From NCBI GenBank assembly GCA_016715285.1, contig JADKAO010000005.1:248001-312000 (forward strand): a stretch of 64,000 nucleotides of DNA, written 5' to 3'. The notes beneath the pieces were generated by a model, which worked only from the letters and a program-made list of their open reading frames with translations, was not told the DNA's origin and made no database searches. Source of the stretch: Actinomycetales bacterium. GTDB lineage: Bacteria; Actinomycetota; Actinomycetes; Actinomycetales; Dermatophilaceae. The position numbers were made by a program, and so were the translations under genes. Of this stretch, positions 27,166 to 35,984 are shown one piece after another (the first letter of the stretch is position 1; every line of letters begins with the position of its first letter).

Positions 27166-28472
27166 CAGGCGTCGGGAACGATCCGGGAGAGGGCGCGAAT
27201 CAGCCGATCGTCGGCCCGACCGCCGTGTGCCTCAGGCAAGTTGGCCATGATCTTGAGCAGGAACGGCATGAGCGAGGTCCGCGGCAAACCGTACTTCGTT
27301 GCGAGGCGCATCACCTCTGGGTTGCCGATGGCGCGGGCGAACCACCGTCCCAGCGTGAAGTAGCCGCCCAGCTCGTCTTTGACGATTTTGGGGTATGCCG
27401 CGAGCGCGCGTTCGCGAGCCGCGTCGTCGCGTCGCCGGAGGGCTTGGGAGATGACGTCGGCGCTGAGCCGGCCGGCTTCCAAGGCGTAGTCGATGCCCTC
27501 GCCGTTGAAGGGGTTGACCATCCCCGCAGCATCGCCGACGAGGAACAGGCCATCGGCATACACGGGGGTGCGGTTGAAGCCCATGGGGAGGGCTGCGCCG
27601 CGGATGGGGCCGGCCGAGGTGTCGAGTTCGAGGTGCCAGGTGTCGGAGATGCTGTCGACCCAGCGGCGCATGACGTCCTTGTAGTCGGTCTTGCCGAACG
27701 CGCTGGAGGTGTCGAGAATCCCCAAACCCACGTTGGTGCGGCCGTCTTCGAGCGGGAAGAGCCAGCCGTAGCCCGGCATGAGCATGCGCTCGCCAGCGTC
27801 GTCGGTCGTCCACAGCTCCAGATGCGACTCGAGATAGTCGTCGCGTTTGGGGGTGTGGTAGTAGGCCCGCACGGCCACGCCCATGACCCGGTCTTCGCGT
27901 TTATGCCGCCCGACGGCGGTGGCGAGGCGCGATGACACCCCGTCAGCGGCGACAACCACCGGCGCGCGGTAGGCGACCTGCTCCCCCGTGGCTCGGCCGC
28001 GTTCGTCGAGGAGCTTGGCGCTCACGCCGACAACTCGACCCGTGCGGTCGTCGAGGATGGGCGCGGTGACACTGGTCCGCTCGTGGAGTTGCGCACCGCG
28101 CGCCTGCGCGTGCCGAGCGAGCGTCTCGTCGAGTTGCGCGCGGGTGCGCACGAGGCCATACCCCGGGAAGGTGCCGTTGTCGGGCCAGTCGAGGGTGAGC
28201 GTGTGACCGCCGCCGAGGATGCGCAGGCCGCGTGTGCGAGCCCAACCGGTGGTGTCGATGCCGAGCCGGATGAGTTCTTTGACCGCGCGTGGAGTCAGCC
28301 CGTCGCCGCAGATCTTGTCGCGGGGGAAGGTTGCCTTCTCGATGAGGGCGACGTCCAGGCCGTGGTTGGCGAGGTATGCGGCCGTGGCCGATCCGCCCGG
28401 CCCCGCGCCGACGACAATGACGTCGGCGTGCTCAGCCCGGACTGCGGCAGAGCTCTCCGGTGCGCTGGTCAC
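27165..28472 (-). CDS. menJ: Geranylgeranyl-reductase family flavoprotein, probable menaquinone reductase
   Basis: This FAD protein of 435 residues belongs to the family that saturates isoprenoid double bonds. The dinucleotide motif is VIVVGAGPGGSATAAYLA (about 19-36), followed by GDGLTPRAVKEL and later FLVGDAAGMVNPFNGEGIDYA. Mycobacterial MenJ reduces one isoprene unit of the menaquinone tail; location between menG and nuoA suggests the same job. The start is GTG. A Rex-type operator lies 24 bases upstream. Archaeal-type lipid reductases are the main alternative. Confidence 0.82.
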   Translation of the reverse strand: MTSAPESSAAVRAEHADVIVVGAGPGGSATAAYLANHGLDVALIEKATFPRDKICGDGLTPRAVKELIRLGIDTTGWARTRGLRILGGGHTLTLDWPDNGTFPGYGLVRTRAQLDETLARHAQARGAQLHERTSVTAPILDDRTGRVVGVSAKLLDERGRATGEQVAYRAPVVVAADGVSSRLATAVGRHKREDRVMGVAVRAYYHTPKRDDYLESHLELWTTDDAGERMLMPGYGWLFPLEDGRTNVGLGILDTSSAFGKTDYKDVMRRWVDSISDTWHLELDTSAGPIRGAALPMGFNRTPVYADGLFLVGDAAGMVNPFNGEGIDYALEAGRLSADVISQALRRRDDAARERALAAYPKIVKDELGGYFTLGRWFARAIGNPEVMRLATKYGLPRTSLMPFLLKIMANLPEAHGGRADDRLIRALSRIVPDA

Positions 28473-28496
28473 TCTCGTTGCTTCCCATCGAGGCGC

Positions 28497-28514
28497 TTGT
28501 GAAGGATTGCACTA
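28497..28514. promoter_or_regulatory. Putative Rex operator upstream of menJ
   Basis: TTGTGAAGGATTGCACTA matches the Rex consensus TTGTGAA-N4-TTCACAA in 12 of 14 defined positions and is almost the same as the site upstream of rex in this window. It lies 24 bases before the menJ start, where a repressor would block transcription of menJ and, if co-transcribed, nuo. A TTGACC box further up (near 28565-28570, minus strand) may be part of the promoter. Confidence 0.7.
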
Positions 28515-28547
28515 ACTACGACAGCTTACCCATTGGCTCGCGAGCTA

Positions 28548-28567
28548 TCGGTGTCTATCGGTGTCTT
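28548..28567. repeat. Ten-base direct repeat in the menG-menJ gap
   Basis: CTATCGGTGT occurs twice in tandem between the menG stop and the Rex-like site. It may be part of the menJ promoter region; nothing more can be said. Confidence 0.4.
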
Positions 28568-28584
28568 TCAGGGTCAAGCAAGGT

Positions 28585-29274
28585 CTATCGCGTCGCACGG
28601 TGCAGCGCGACGATACCCCCAGAAAGGTTGCGCCACTGCACATCACGCCACCCCGCTGCCGTCACGCGAGTGGCGAGCGCCCGTTGGTCGGGCCATGCGC
28701 GGATCGACTCGGCCAGGTAAACGTAGGACTCCGGGTTAGATGCGGTGCGGCGCGCGATCGTCGGCAGGGCTCGCAAGACGACATCGGTGTATGCCGTCCG
28801 CAGCGGCCCCCACACCGGCTGGCTGAATTCGCAGACCACGAGCCGCCCACCTGGCTTGGTTACGCGTGCGAACTCCCGCAGCGCAACCTCGATATCAACA
28901 ACATTGCGCAAACCGAACGACATGGTTACGGCGTCGAAGCTGGCGTCGGCGAACGGCAGGGTGGTGGCGTCGGCAGCAGTGAAGGGCAAGCTGGCGTTTC
29001 GTCGGTGCCCGACCCGCAGCATCCCGAGGGAAAAGTCAGCGGGCACCACGTGCGCGCCAGCTGCCGCAAAGGGCTCGGAGCTCGTGCCCGTCCCAGCAGC
29101 GATGTCGAGGACGATCTCGCCGGGCTTGGCGGCCACGGCATACGTCGTGGCGCGGCGCCACAAGCGGTCGATGCCAGCGGTGAGGACGTCGTTGGTGAGG
29201 TCGTATTTTTCGGCCACCGTGTCGAACATCGAGGCCACCTCGTGGGGTGCCTTGTCCAAGTCCGCCCGTGTCAT
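28585..29274 (-). CDS. menG: Demethylmenaquinone methyltransferase
   Basis: MenG (UbiE family) methylates demethylmenaquinone with S-adenosylmethionine, the last head-group step. The chain is 229 residues from the ATG at 29274. Family blocks are VASMFDTVAEKYDLTND, the SAM motif VLDIAAGTGTSSEPFA and DAVTMSFGLRNV. It is divergent from menF with a 61-base gap, so the two may share a promoter region. Confidence 0.94.
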   Translation of the reverse strand: MTRADLDKAPHEVASMFDTVAEKYDLTNDVLTAGIDRLWRRATTYAVAAKPGEIVLDIAAGTGTSSEPFAAAGAHVVPADFSLGMLRVGHRRNASLPFTAADATTLPFADASFDAVTMSFGLRNVVDIEVALREFARVTKPGGRLVVCEFSQPVWGPLRTAYTDVVLRALPTIARRTASNPESYVYLAESIRAWPDQRALATRVTAAGWRDVQWRNLSGGIVALHRATR

Positions 29275-29335
29275 GGGCAACATCCTGCCAGGGGTTGGCG
29301 ACCCCCATGACGGCGCCGACGTAGCATGTCTGGCG

Positions 29336-30637
29336 ATGTCTTCCCTTCCGCTTGGCCATCCCGGCAGCGCGACGGCCCCTGGTGAGCCAGCGGGAACGCC
29401 GCTCATTGTGCGCACCGTGGAAATCGCCAACCCGGGTGCGCTGCTGCGGCTGTTGCCGGCAGCAGGGCCGGATGCGATCGCCTCGTGGGTTCGCCGCGGC
29501 GAGGGCGTAGTGGGCTGGGGTCAGGCAGCGACATTCACAACGAGGGGTGCTGACCGCTTCCACGCCGCCGATGAGTGGTGGCGTGCGACTGCGGCGAGTG
29601 CGGTGATTCGCGACGAGGTGCGGCTGCCCGGCACCGGTCCAGTGTGCTTCGGCACCTTCCCCTTCGCGGACGAGTCGACATCGACCGCACGCCTCGTGGT
29701 CCCCGAGGTCATCGTCGGCCATCGCGCTGGTCGCTGGTGGGTGACCACAGCGGGGACCACGCTCGCGGTCAGTCCCGCCGTCCATGTGCAGCAGCCGCCA
29801 CTTCCCCCGGTGGGCGTGACCTTCGCCGATGGCGCCCTCTCCAGCGCGCAGTGGGCGGCGCGGGTGAGCGAAGCGGTGGCGCGGATTACCGCTGGGCAGC
29901 TCGACAAGGTGGTGCTCGCCCGTGACTTGCTCGTGGGTGCCCTTGAGCCGGTCGACCCGCGCTGGATCCTCGAAGCCCTCGCCGAGCGCTACGACAACAC
30001 GTGGGTGTTCGCCGTTGACGGCATCGTCGGTGCGACCCCTGAACTCCTCGTCCGTCGCGAGCGCGGCTTGGTCACCTCTCGCGTCCTCGCCGGCACGATC
30101 CGCCGCACGGGCAATGACGCCAAGGACCTCACCCTCGCGGCCTCGCTTGCGCGCTCCAGCAAAGACCTCGAGGAGCACGAGTATGCCGTCCGCTCTGTTG
30201 CCGAAGCGCTCACGCCCCACTGTTCGTCGACGAACGTCCCCGAGTCGCCCTTCGTGCTGCACCTGCCCAATGTCATGCACCTAGCCACGGATGTGACCGG
30301 GGTGGCTTCCGACACGACGACCGCGCTCACGCTCGCGGCCGCCCTGCACCCGTCGGCGGCGGTCGGTGGCACTCCCACCGAGACCGCAGTGCGGGTCATC
30401 GCCGAGCTCGAAGGAATGGACCGCGGCCGGTATGCCGGTCCGGTCGGCTGGAGCGACGCGTCCGGTGACGGTGAGTGGGGTATCGCTTTGAGGTCTGGCG
30501 CGTACGAGCCGGGTGATCCGCGGCAACTGCGGATCTTCGCTGGGTGCGGGATCGTTGCCGGCTCGGACCCGGACTCGGAAGTCGCTGAAGCTGACGCGAA
30601 GTTCGTCCCCATGCGTGACGCCCTCAGCGGCCGTTGA
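29336..30637 (+). CDS. menF: Isochorismate synthase
   Basis: This chorismate-binding enzyme turns chorismate to isochorismate for menaquinone. Conserved parts are GQLDKVVLARDL, SRVLAGTIRRTGN, LEEHEYAVRSV, HPSAAVGGTPTETAV and AGCGIVAGSDPDSEVAE. The 433-residue start at the ATG at 29336 avoids running back through the menG gene. It may also be of the EntC/DhbC type, but the position next to menD supports menaquinone. Confidence 0.92.
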   Translation: MSSLPLGHPGSATAPGEPAGTPLIVRTVEIANPGALLRLLPAAGPDAIASWVRRGEGVVGWGQAATFTTRGADRFHAADEWWRATAASAVIRDEVRLPGTGPVCFGTFPFADESTSTARLVVPEVIVGHRAGRWWVTTAGTTLAVSPAVHVQQPPLPPVGVTFADGALSSAQWAARVSEAVARITAGQLDKVVLARDLLVGALEPVDPRWILEALAERYDNTWVFAVDGIVGATPELLVRRERGLVTSRVLAGTIRRTGNDAKDLTLAASLARSSKDLEEHEYAVRSVAEALTPHCSSTNVPESPFVLHLPNVMHLATDVTGVASDTTTALTLAAALHPSAAVGGTPTETAVRVIAELEGMDRGRYAGPVGWSDASGDGEWGIALRSGAYEPGDPRQLRIFAGCGIVAGSDPDSEVAEADAKFVPMRDALSGR

Positions 30638-30638
30638 C

Positions 30639-32381
30639 ATGTCGCGCGTGCTGGGAGATACCCCAGGAGAGCTAGGTGTCACGTCACACGACCGAGCGGT
30701 GGCGGTCCTACGTGCCCTGATCAAAGCGGGGATGCGTGAGGTCGTCCTCGCGCCTGGGTCCCGATCTGCTCCTCTCGCCCTCGCCGCGCACGCAGCGGAG
30801 ATCGCGGGCGCGCTCCGGCTCCACGTCAGGATCGATGAGCGCACCGCCGGCTTCCTCGCGCTCGGGCTGGCTATCGGGTCGCGCCGCCCGGTAGCCGTCG
30901 TCACAACGTCGGGCACTGCGGTCGGTAATCTCGTGCCCGCGGTGATGGAGGCGCATCACTCTGGGCGCCCTCTGGTCGTGATCTCGGCAGATCGGCCCGC
31001 GGAGTTGCGCGGGACCGGCGCCAACCAAACGACCTGGCAGACAGGGATTTTCGGGCGTTTCGCGCCGTGCGTGGACCTCGCCGCGACGTTGGGTCCAGAC
31101 GCGACGGCTGACGCGGTCACCCACGTGATGGGTCCGGAAAGCCCGCGCGGCCCGGTCCACCTCAATGTCCAGTTCGACTCGCCGCTCCTCCCCAAGCCGG
31201 GTATGCCGTGGTGGTCAGCAGCCCGTTCGGCGTCCACGCCCGAGTCCACCCAAACGGGCGAGGGGGTTCAAGTCACCCACCGCCCTCCGACGCTGGAGCG
31301 GGGGCCGCGCACGGTCGTCGTTGCTGGCGACGAGGCTGGCCCGGCAGCAAGGGCGCTCGCGGAAGCCGGCGGCTGGCCGCTCCTGGCCGAGCCGACCTCG
31401 GGCGCGCGGGTTGGTGACCACGCGATTCGTGCCTACCGCATCCTCTTGGGCGGCCCGCTCGCCACCGAGATCGAGCGGGTGATCGTCGTCGGGCACCCGA
31501 CCCTCTCGCGACCCCAGACCGCGCTGCTGACCCGCGACGACGTCGAGCTCATCGCCATCCGCGGACCAGGCGGCGTCGCGACCGACCCAGCGGGCCGCGC
31601 CGCCGTGGTCGACGTCGTCCCTGAGGTGACTGCCGAAGGAGCCAGTGATCCCGCGGAAGTGGCGTGGCTGCTGAAGTGGCGAGCCCTCGATACGCAGGTG
31701 TGTCAGGGCCTCGACGCGCTGGTCGAGGCCCTGCCCGAACTCGATGCCCTCCAGGTCGCCGCGGTGGTCGGGCGCGCCGAGACCGAGGGCGCAGAGAGCG
31801 CCACGCTGTTCGTCGGCTCCTCTAACCCGATCCGGGACCTCGACCTGATGCTGCCGGTGGGCCGGGTGGGAGGGCGTCGCTTCGTCGTCGCCAACCGCGG
31901 CCTCGCCGGTATCGACGGCTCCGTCTCCACTGCTATCGGGGTAGCCCTCACCCGGCCTCCTCGGGATGGTGGCCGATCCGTGGCTCTGCTCGGGGATGTC
32001 ACTTTCCTGCACGACACCACTGGCCTCGCGATCGGACCGCACGAACCACGGCCAGACCTCACCGTCATCGTCGTCAACGACAACGGAGGGTCGATCTTCA
32101 GCCTGCTGGAGCAGGGCAGCCCGGAGTATGCCGCGAGCTTCGAGCGGGTGTTCGCAACCCCGCACGGCGTCGACCTGAGCGCGCTCTGCCAGGCGGGTGG
32201 CACGGCATACCGGTGCGTGCGCACGCGCGCTGAGCTGGCCGCGGCACTCGCGGATCCCTCGCCTGGCTTGCGTGTCGTCGAAGCCCGGGTGAGCCGCGAC
32301 GCGCGGCGCGCGACCGCCGTGGCGATCGCTGCGCTCAGCCGCATAGGCGAGGATGACCCCATGTCTGGAGCCTCGCCGTGA
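30639..32381 (+). CDS. menD: SEPHCHC synthase MenD
   Basis: MenD joins 2-oxoglutarate to isochorismate using thiamine diphosphate. The ATG at 30639 gives a 580-residue protein, one base after the menF stop. The N-terminal domain has VVLAPGSRSAPLALAAH and TSGTAVGNLVPAVMEAHH, and the cofactor domain NRGLAGIDGSVSTAIG, GDVTFLHDTTGL and IVVNDNGGSIFSLLEQG. The start codon is downstream of the longer reading within menF. Confidence 0.95.
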   Translation: MSRVLGDTPGELGVTSHDRAVAVLRALIKAGMREVVLAPGSRSAPLALAAHAAEIAGALRLHVRIDERTAGFLALGLAIGSRRPVAVVTTSGTAVGNLVPAVMEAHHSGRPLVVISADRPAELRGTGANQTTWQTGIFGRFAPCVDLAATLGPDATADAVTHVMGPESPRGPVHLNVQFDSPLLPKPGMPWWSAARSASTPESTQTGEGVQVTHRPPTLERGPRTVVVAGDEAGPAARALAEAGGWPLLAEPTSGARVGDHAIRAYRILLGGPLATEIERVIVVGHPTLSRPQTALLTRDDVELIAIRGPGGVATDPAGRAAVVDVVPEVTAEGASDPAEVAWLLKWRALDTQVCQGLDALVEALPELDALQVAAVVGRAETEGAESATLFVGSSNPIRDLDLMLPVGRVGGRRFVVANRGLAGIDGSVSTAIGVALTRPPRDGGRSVALLGDVTFLHDTTGLAIGPHEPRPDLTVIVVNDNGGSIFSLLEQGSPEYAASFERVFATPHGVDLSALCQAGGTAYRCVRTRAELAAALADPSPGLRVVEARVSRDARRATAVAIAALSRIGEDDPMSGASP

Positions 32382-34105
32382 CCGCGTCGGACGGTGAACC
32401 TGAGGGCGCTGGGGGCGCTGGGGGCGCTGGGATCACCGGAGCGAGCGATGGGAGTCGGATCGGCCGTGCGAGCGCCGTCATGGCGGCGGGAGGGCTCGCT
32501 TCCCGCGTGCTCGGGGTGCTGCGGCAGTCGCTCATCGCGGTTGCGATCGGGCAAGGACTCGTCGCGAACGCGTTCACGACCGCCAACAACCTGCCCAATG
32601 TCATTTACCTCGTCATCGCGGGCGGCGTCCTCAACTCGGTGCTGATACCGCAACTGGTCAAGGCATCGCGCGCGGCCGATGGTGGGCGGGATTACACCGA
32701 TCGGCTCATCACCATCACGGTGATGGGCTTCATCGTCATCACCGTGCTCGCGACGAGCGCCGCCGCGCTCCTGGTGAAGATGTATGCCGCGTCGCTGACC
32801 GGCAGCTTGTTCGAGCTTGCCGTGTTCTTCGCCGTGATCACGCTCCCGCAGATCTTCTTCTACGGGATGTACGGCCTGCTCGGGCAGGTGCTCAATGCCC
32901 GTGGCCAGTTCGCGGCGTTCGGGTGGGCGCCCGCCGCGGCGAATTTGGTCGCGATCGCAGGGCTCCTGAGCTTCATGCGGCTCTTCCAAGGGCACGTCAC
33001 TGCCGCAGAGTGGACGCCCGCGATGGTCTGGTGGTTTGCCGGGACGCCGACCCTGTCGATCGTGGTGCAGGCCCTGATCCTCATAGTTCCGTTGTGGCGC
33101 AGCGGTTTTCGTTGGCGTCCCCGGTTTGGTGTGCGTGGGGTGGGGCTTGGCACGACGTCTCGGATGGCAGGGTGGGCGCTCGCATCACTGTTGGTCGCCC
33201 AACTCGGCTATGTGCTGACCTCGCAGTTGTTGTGGCGAGCCACCGGCTCGGACGAAATGCGCGCTCAGGGTGCGGGATTCGTTGCTGGAAACGCCATTTG
33301 GGCCAACGCGATCCTCGTGTTCATGGTGCCGCACGGCCTGGTCACGGTGTCGCTGTTGACTGCGATGTATCCCCGCATCTCGGCCGCCGTTCACGACCGC
33401 GACCTGGCGAGCTTGCGCAGCGACTATGTCCGCGGACTGACGATGCCCGCTGCCATCACGCTGCCGTTCTCGGTCGCCTTCATCGTTTTCGCGCTGCCGA
33501 TCATGGGCCTGCTCTACTCCAGCCGCGACCCTGCCGAGGTGCCCGCCGCCGCCATGGCGCTCGCCTTCGTCGCGATGGGCATCATGCCGTTCGGGGTCGA
33601 GACCCTCAACCAGCGCTATTTCTACGCCTACGAAACCGGCCCTATCGCGCTCGGTGAGCAACTCATCGTGACGGGCACGGCGGCCTCGATCTCGCTCACG
33701 TCCCTCCTCGCTCCCCCGCAATGGGCGGCCCCGATCATCGGGTGTGGCCTCGTCGTCGGCAACATCCTCGCCTCCGCGTTCGGGATGTGGCGGCTGCGCC
33801 TGCGGATCGGCGACTACGACGCGCGCGGTGTGCTTGTGGCGTGGGGCAAGATGCTGCTCGCCGCGATCGGTGCCGGGTTGGTGGCCTGGGTGCCGGTCAT
33901 CGCACTCACGGGCGCGACCGCGACCTGGGGCCGCATGGGGTATGCCGTGACGCTCCTCATCGCGGGCGTGATGTTCGCCACGGTGTATTGGATGGTCTCG
34001 ACGTGGCTGCAGATCACTCAGGTCGACTCCTACCTGGCCGCCATCATCGGCAAGCTCGACCGCCGACCAGCGGGTCGTCACCGCCCCCGTGGCGGAGACT
34101 CGTAG
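32378..34105 (+). CDS. murJ: MurJ/MviN-type lipid II flippase homologue
   Basis: The 575-residue membrane protein has about 14 hydrophobic segments and the MurJ (MviN) pattern, such as SRVLGVLRQSLIAVAIG and ANAFTTANNLPNVIYLV at the start. MurJ moves lipid-linked peptidoglycan units across the membrane. A Gly/Ala repeat encoded by GGCGCTGGG units stands near residue 10. It starts with GTG overlapping the menD stop. The main actinobacterial murJ usually lies near the origin, so this may be a paralogue. It converges on the cross-bridge operon with a 24-base gap. Confidence 0.85.
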   Translation: MTASDGEPEGAGGAGGAGITGASDGSRIGRASAVMAAGGLASRVLGVLRQSLIAVAIGQGLVANAFTTANNLPNVIYLVIAGGVLNSVLIPQLVKASRAADGGRDYTDRLITITVMGFIVITVLATSAAALLVKMYAASLTGSLFELAVFFAVITLPQIFFYGMYGLLGQVLNARGQFAAFGWAPAAANLVAIAGLLSFMRLFQGHVTAAEWTPAMVWWFAGTPTLSIVVQALILIVPLWRSGFRWRPRFGVRGVGLGTTSRMAGWALASLLVAQLGYVLTSQLLWRATGSDEMRAQGAGFVAGNAIWANAILVFMVPHGLVTVSLLTAMYPRISAAVHDRDLASLRSDYVRGLTMPAAITLPFSVAFIVFALPIMGLLYSSRDPAEVPAAAMALAFVAMGIMPFGVETLNQRYFYAYETGPIALGEQLIVTGTAASISLTSLLAPPQWAAPIIGCGLVVGNILASAFGMWRLRLRIGDYDARGVLVAWGKMLLAAIGAGLVAWVPVIALTGATATWGRMGYAVTLLIAGVMFATVYWMVSTWLQITQVDSYLAAIIGKLDRRPAGRHRPRGGDS

Positions 34106-34129
34106 TGGCTTGATCCGCCTAAGACCCGA

Positions 34130-35974
34130 CTAACGCTTGACGAAGTATTCGTCGTACCAGACGAGGAAGCAGTAGACCGTCCAGATCTTCTTCATGTTGG
34201 CAGCGCCCGCACGGTGCTCATCCAGGAGCGCGAGGATGGCCTCCTGATTGAAGAATCGCCCCGCGATGGGGGCCTCGAAGGCCGCCTTGACTTGCCCGTA
34301 GAACTCGTCCTGACGCAGCCAGTCGTTGAGCGGCACGGGAAAGCCGAGCTTCGGTTTGTTGGCCGTCGCTGCCGGGAGTTCGCGCATCGCGGCTAGGCGC
34401 AATGCGGCCTTGGTCGAGTGTTTCTGAACGCGGTACTTCGTGGGGATGGCCAGCGCGACCTTGAGGACTTCTTTGTCCAAAAACGGCACCCGCAACTCCA
34501 ACGAGGCAGCCATCGACATCTTGTCGGCCTTGAGCAGGATGTCGTGCAGCAGCCAGGTGTAGAGGTCCGCGTATTGCATCTTGGTGATGTCGTCGTGACC
34601 AGCGACCTTGTCGAAATACGGCTTGGTGTACGCCGCGGGGAGCTCCGAGGGGATCGCGCGGGCAAGGTAGCGGCCACGTTCTTCGGGCGTGAAGTTATAG
34701 GTATGCCGGAAGAAGCGAGACTCGATCGGCTCGGCAGCCCGCATGAGGAAGCGGCGGCCGGGGACGCGCGGCATACGGGCTGCGAGGCGACCGAGTGCGC
34801 GGCGGACGGGTGCCGGTGCGACGCGCTGGTAGGGCTGGTAGCTGAGGGGCTCGACGTAGCTGTTGTAGCCGCCGAAGAGTTCGTCGGCGCCTTCCCCGCT
34901 CAGGACCACCTTGACGTCTTGCGCGGCCCGTTGGGCGAGGAAGTAGAGCGGGACGGCGGACGGATTGGGGAGGGGTTCGTCCATGTGGTATTGGATGGCG
35001 CCAATGGCCCCGAAGTAGTCGGCCGCCGAGATCTTCGTCGAAATGTTGTCAACGCCGATGAGCGCCGAGAAGTCCTGGGCGTAACGCAGCTCGGAGTACT
35101 TCTCCTCGTCATAGCCGATCGAGAAGGTGCGCACATCCTGGATCTTGTGCAGCTCGTTGGTGGCGTAGCTCGAGTCGACGCCCGACGACAAGAAGCACCC
35201 CACCTCGACGTCGGCGATCTTGTGCGCCTTAACCGACGCCGTAAACGTCTCAGCGATCCGGTCGACCCACTCGTCCATCGTCGGCCCGTTGTCGGGCCGG
35301 TAGTCGTAGTCGAAGTACTTGCGCAGGGTCAGCTGGCCGTCGCGGTAGGTGAAGCATTCCCCGGCATACAGCTTGAAGACATCGACGAACATCGTTTCCC
35401 GCGTGGGGATGTATTCGAAGCAGAGGTAGTCGGGCAGGCGGTCTTCGTTGACTGCTTTGACGAAGTTGGGATGGGGCAGGAAGGACTTGATCTCCGAGCC
35501 GAAGAGGAACTGACCGCTGCCGGTGTAGTAGTAGAACGGCTTGATCCCGAAGATGTCGCGGGCGCCGAAAAGTTCCCGTCGCTCGGTGTCCCAGATGACG
35601 AAGGCGAACATGCCACGCACGCGGTCGAGGACGCCGTCGCCCCACTCCTCATAGCCGTGCAAGACGACCTCCGAGTCAGTGTGGGTGCGGAACTCGTGAC
35701 CTGCGGCGATGAGTTCCGCACGCAAGTCGAGGTAGTTGTAGATCTCGCCGTTGAAGACGAGCACCTTGGTGTTGTCCTCGTTGTAAAGCGGTTGCCCGCC
35801 GCCTTCGAGGTCGATGATCGACAGCCGGCGGAAGCCCAACGCGACCCCGTCACCCACGAAGTAGTCGTCTTGATCCGGACCGCGATGGACGATCGTGTCG
35901 GCCATGGTGCGGATCGTCGCAGCGTGGTCGAAATCGTCGCCAGGGTTGCTGATGTAACCCACCCAGCCACACAC
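34130..35974 (-). CDS. asnB: Asparagine synthase (glutamine-hydrolysing), possible peptidoglycan amidotransferase
   Basis: This is a class-II glutamine amidotransferase joined to an AMP-forming synthetase, 614 residues. The nucleophile is Cys2 after the GTG start; FNGEIYNYLDLR (74-85) is the glutaminase motif and SSGVDSS (263-269) is the ATP-binding loop. The start is fixed by Cys2 and an AGGAGG site whose spacer holds the dispersed octamer (AGGAGGTATGCCGTG). Gene neighbours are an aspartate racemase and a D-aspartate-ligase-like enzyme. Homologues such as lactobacillal AsnH amidate the cross-bridge D-Asp, so that role is as likely as plain asparagine synthesis. Confidence 0.88.
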   Translation of the reverse strand: MCGWVGYISNPGDDFDHAATIRTMADTIVHRGPDQDDYFVGDGVALGFRRLSIIDLEGGGQPLYNEDNTKVLVFNGEIYNYLDLRAELIAAGHEFRTHTDSEVVLHGYEEWGDGVLDRVRGMFAFVIWDTERRELFGARDIFGIKPFYYYTGSGQFLFGSEIKSFLPHPNFVKAVNEDRLPDYLCFEYIPTRETMFVDVFKLYAGECFTYRDGQLTLRKYFDYDYRPDNGPTMDEWVDRIAETFTASVKAHKIADVEVGCFLSSGVDSSYATNELHKIQDVRTFSIGYDEEKYSELRYAQDFSALIGVDNISTKISAADYFGAIGAIQYHMDEPLPNPSAVPLYFLAQRAAQDVKVVLSGEGADELFGGYNSYVEPLSYQPYQRVAPAPVRRALGRLAARMPRVPGRRFLMRAAEPIESRFFRHTYNFTPEERGRYLARAIPSELPAAYTKPYFDKVAGHDDITKMQYADLYTWLLHDILLKADKMSMAASLELRVPFLDKEVLKVALAIPTKYRVQKHSTKAALRLAAMRELPAATANKPKLGFPVPLNDWLRQDEFYGQVKAAFEAPIAGRFFNQEAILALLDEHRAGAANMKKIWTVYCFLVWYDEYFVKR

Positions 35975-35984
35975 GGCATACCTC

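Noticed and set aside
29525..29545. Half Rex site (TTGTGAAT on the minus strand) in menF
   Set aside because: Lies within coding sequence and the other half of the palindrome is missing.
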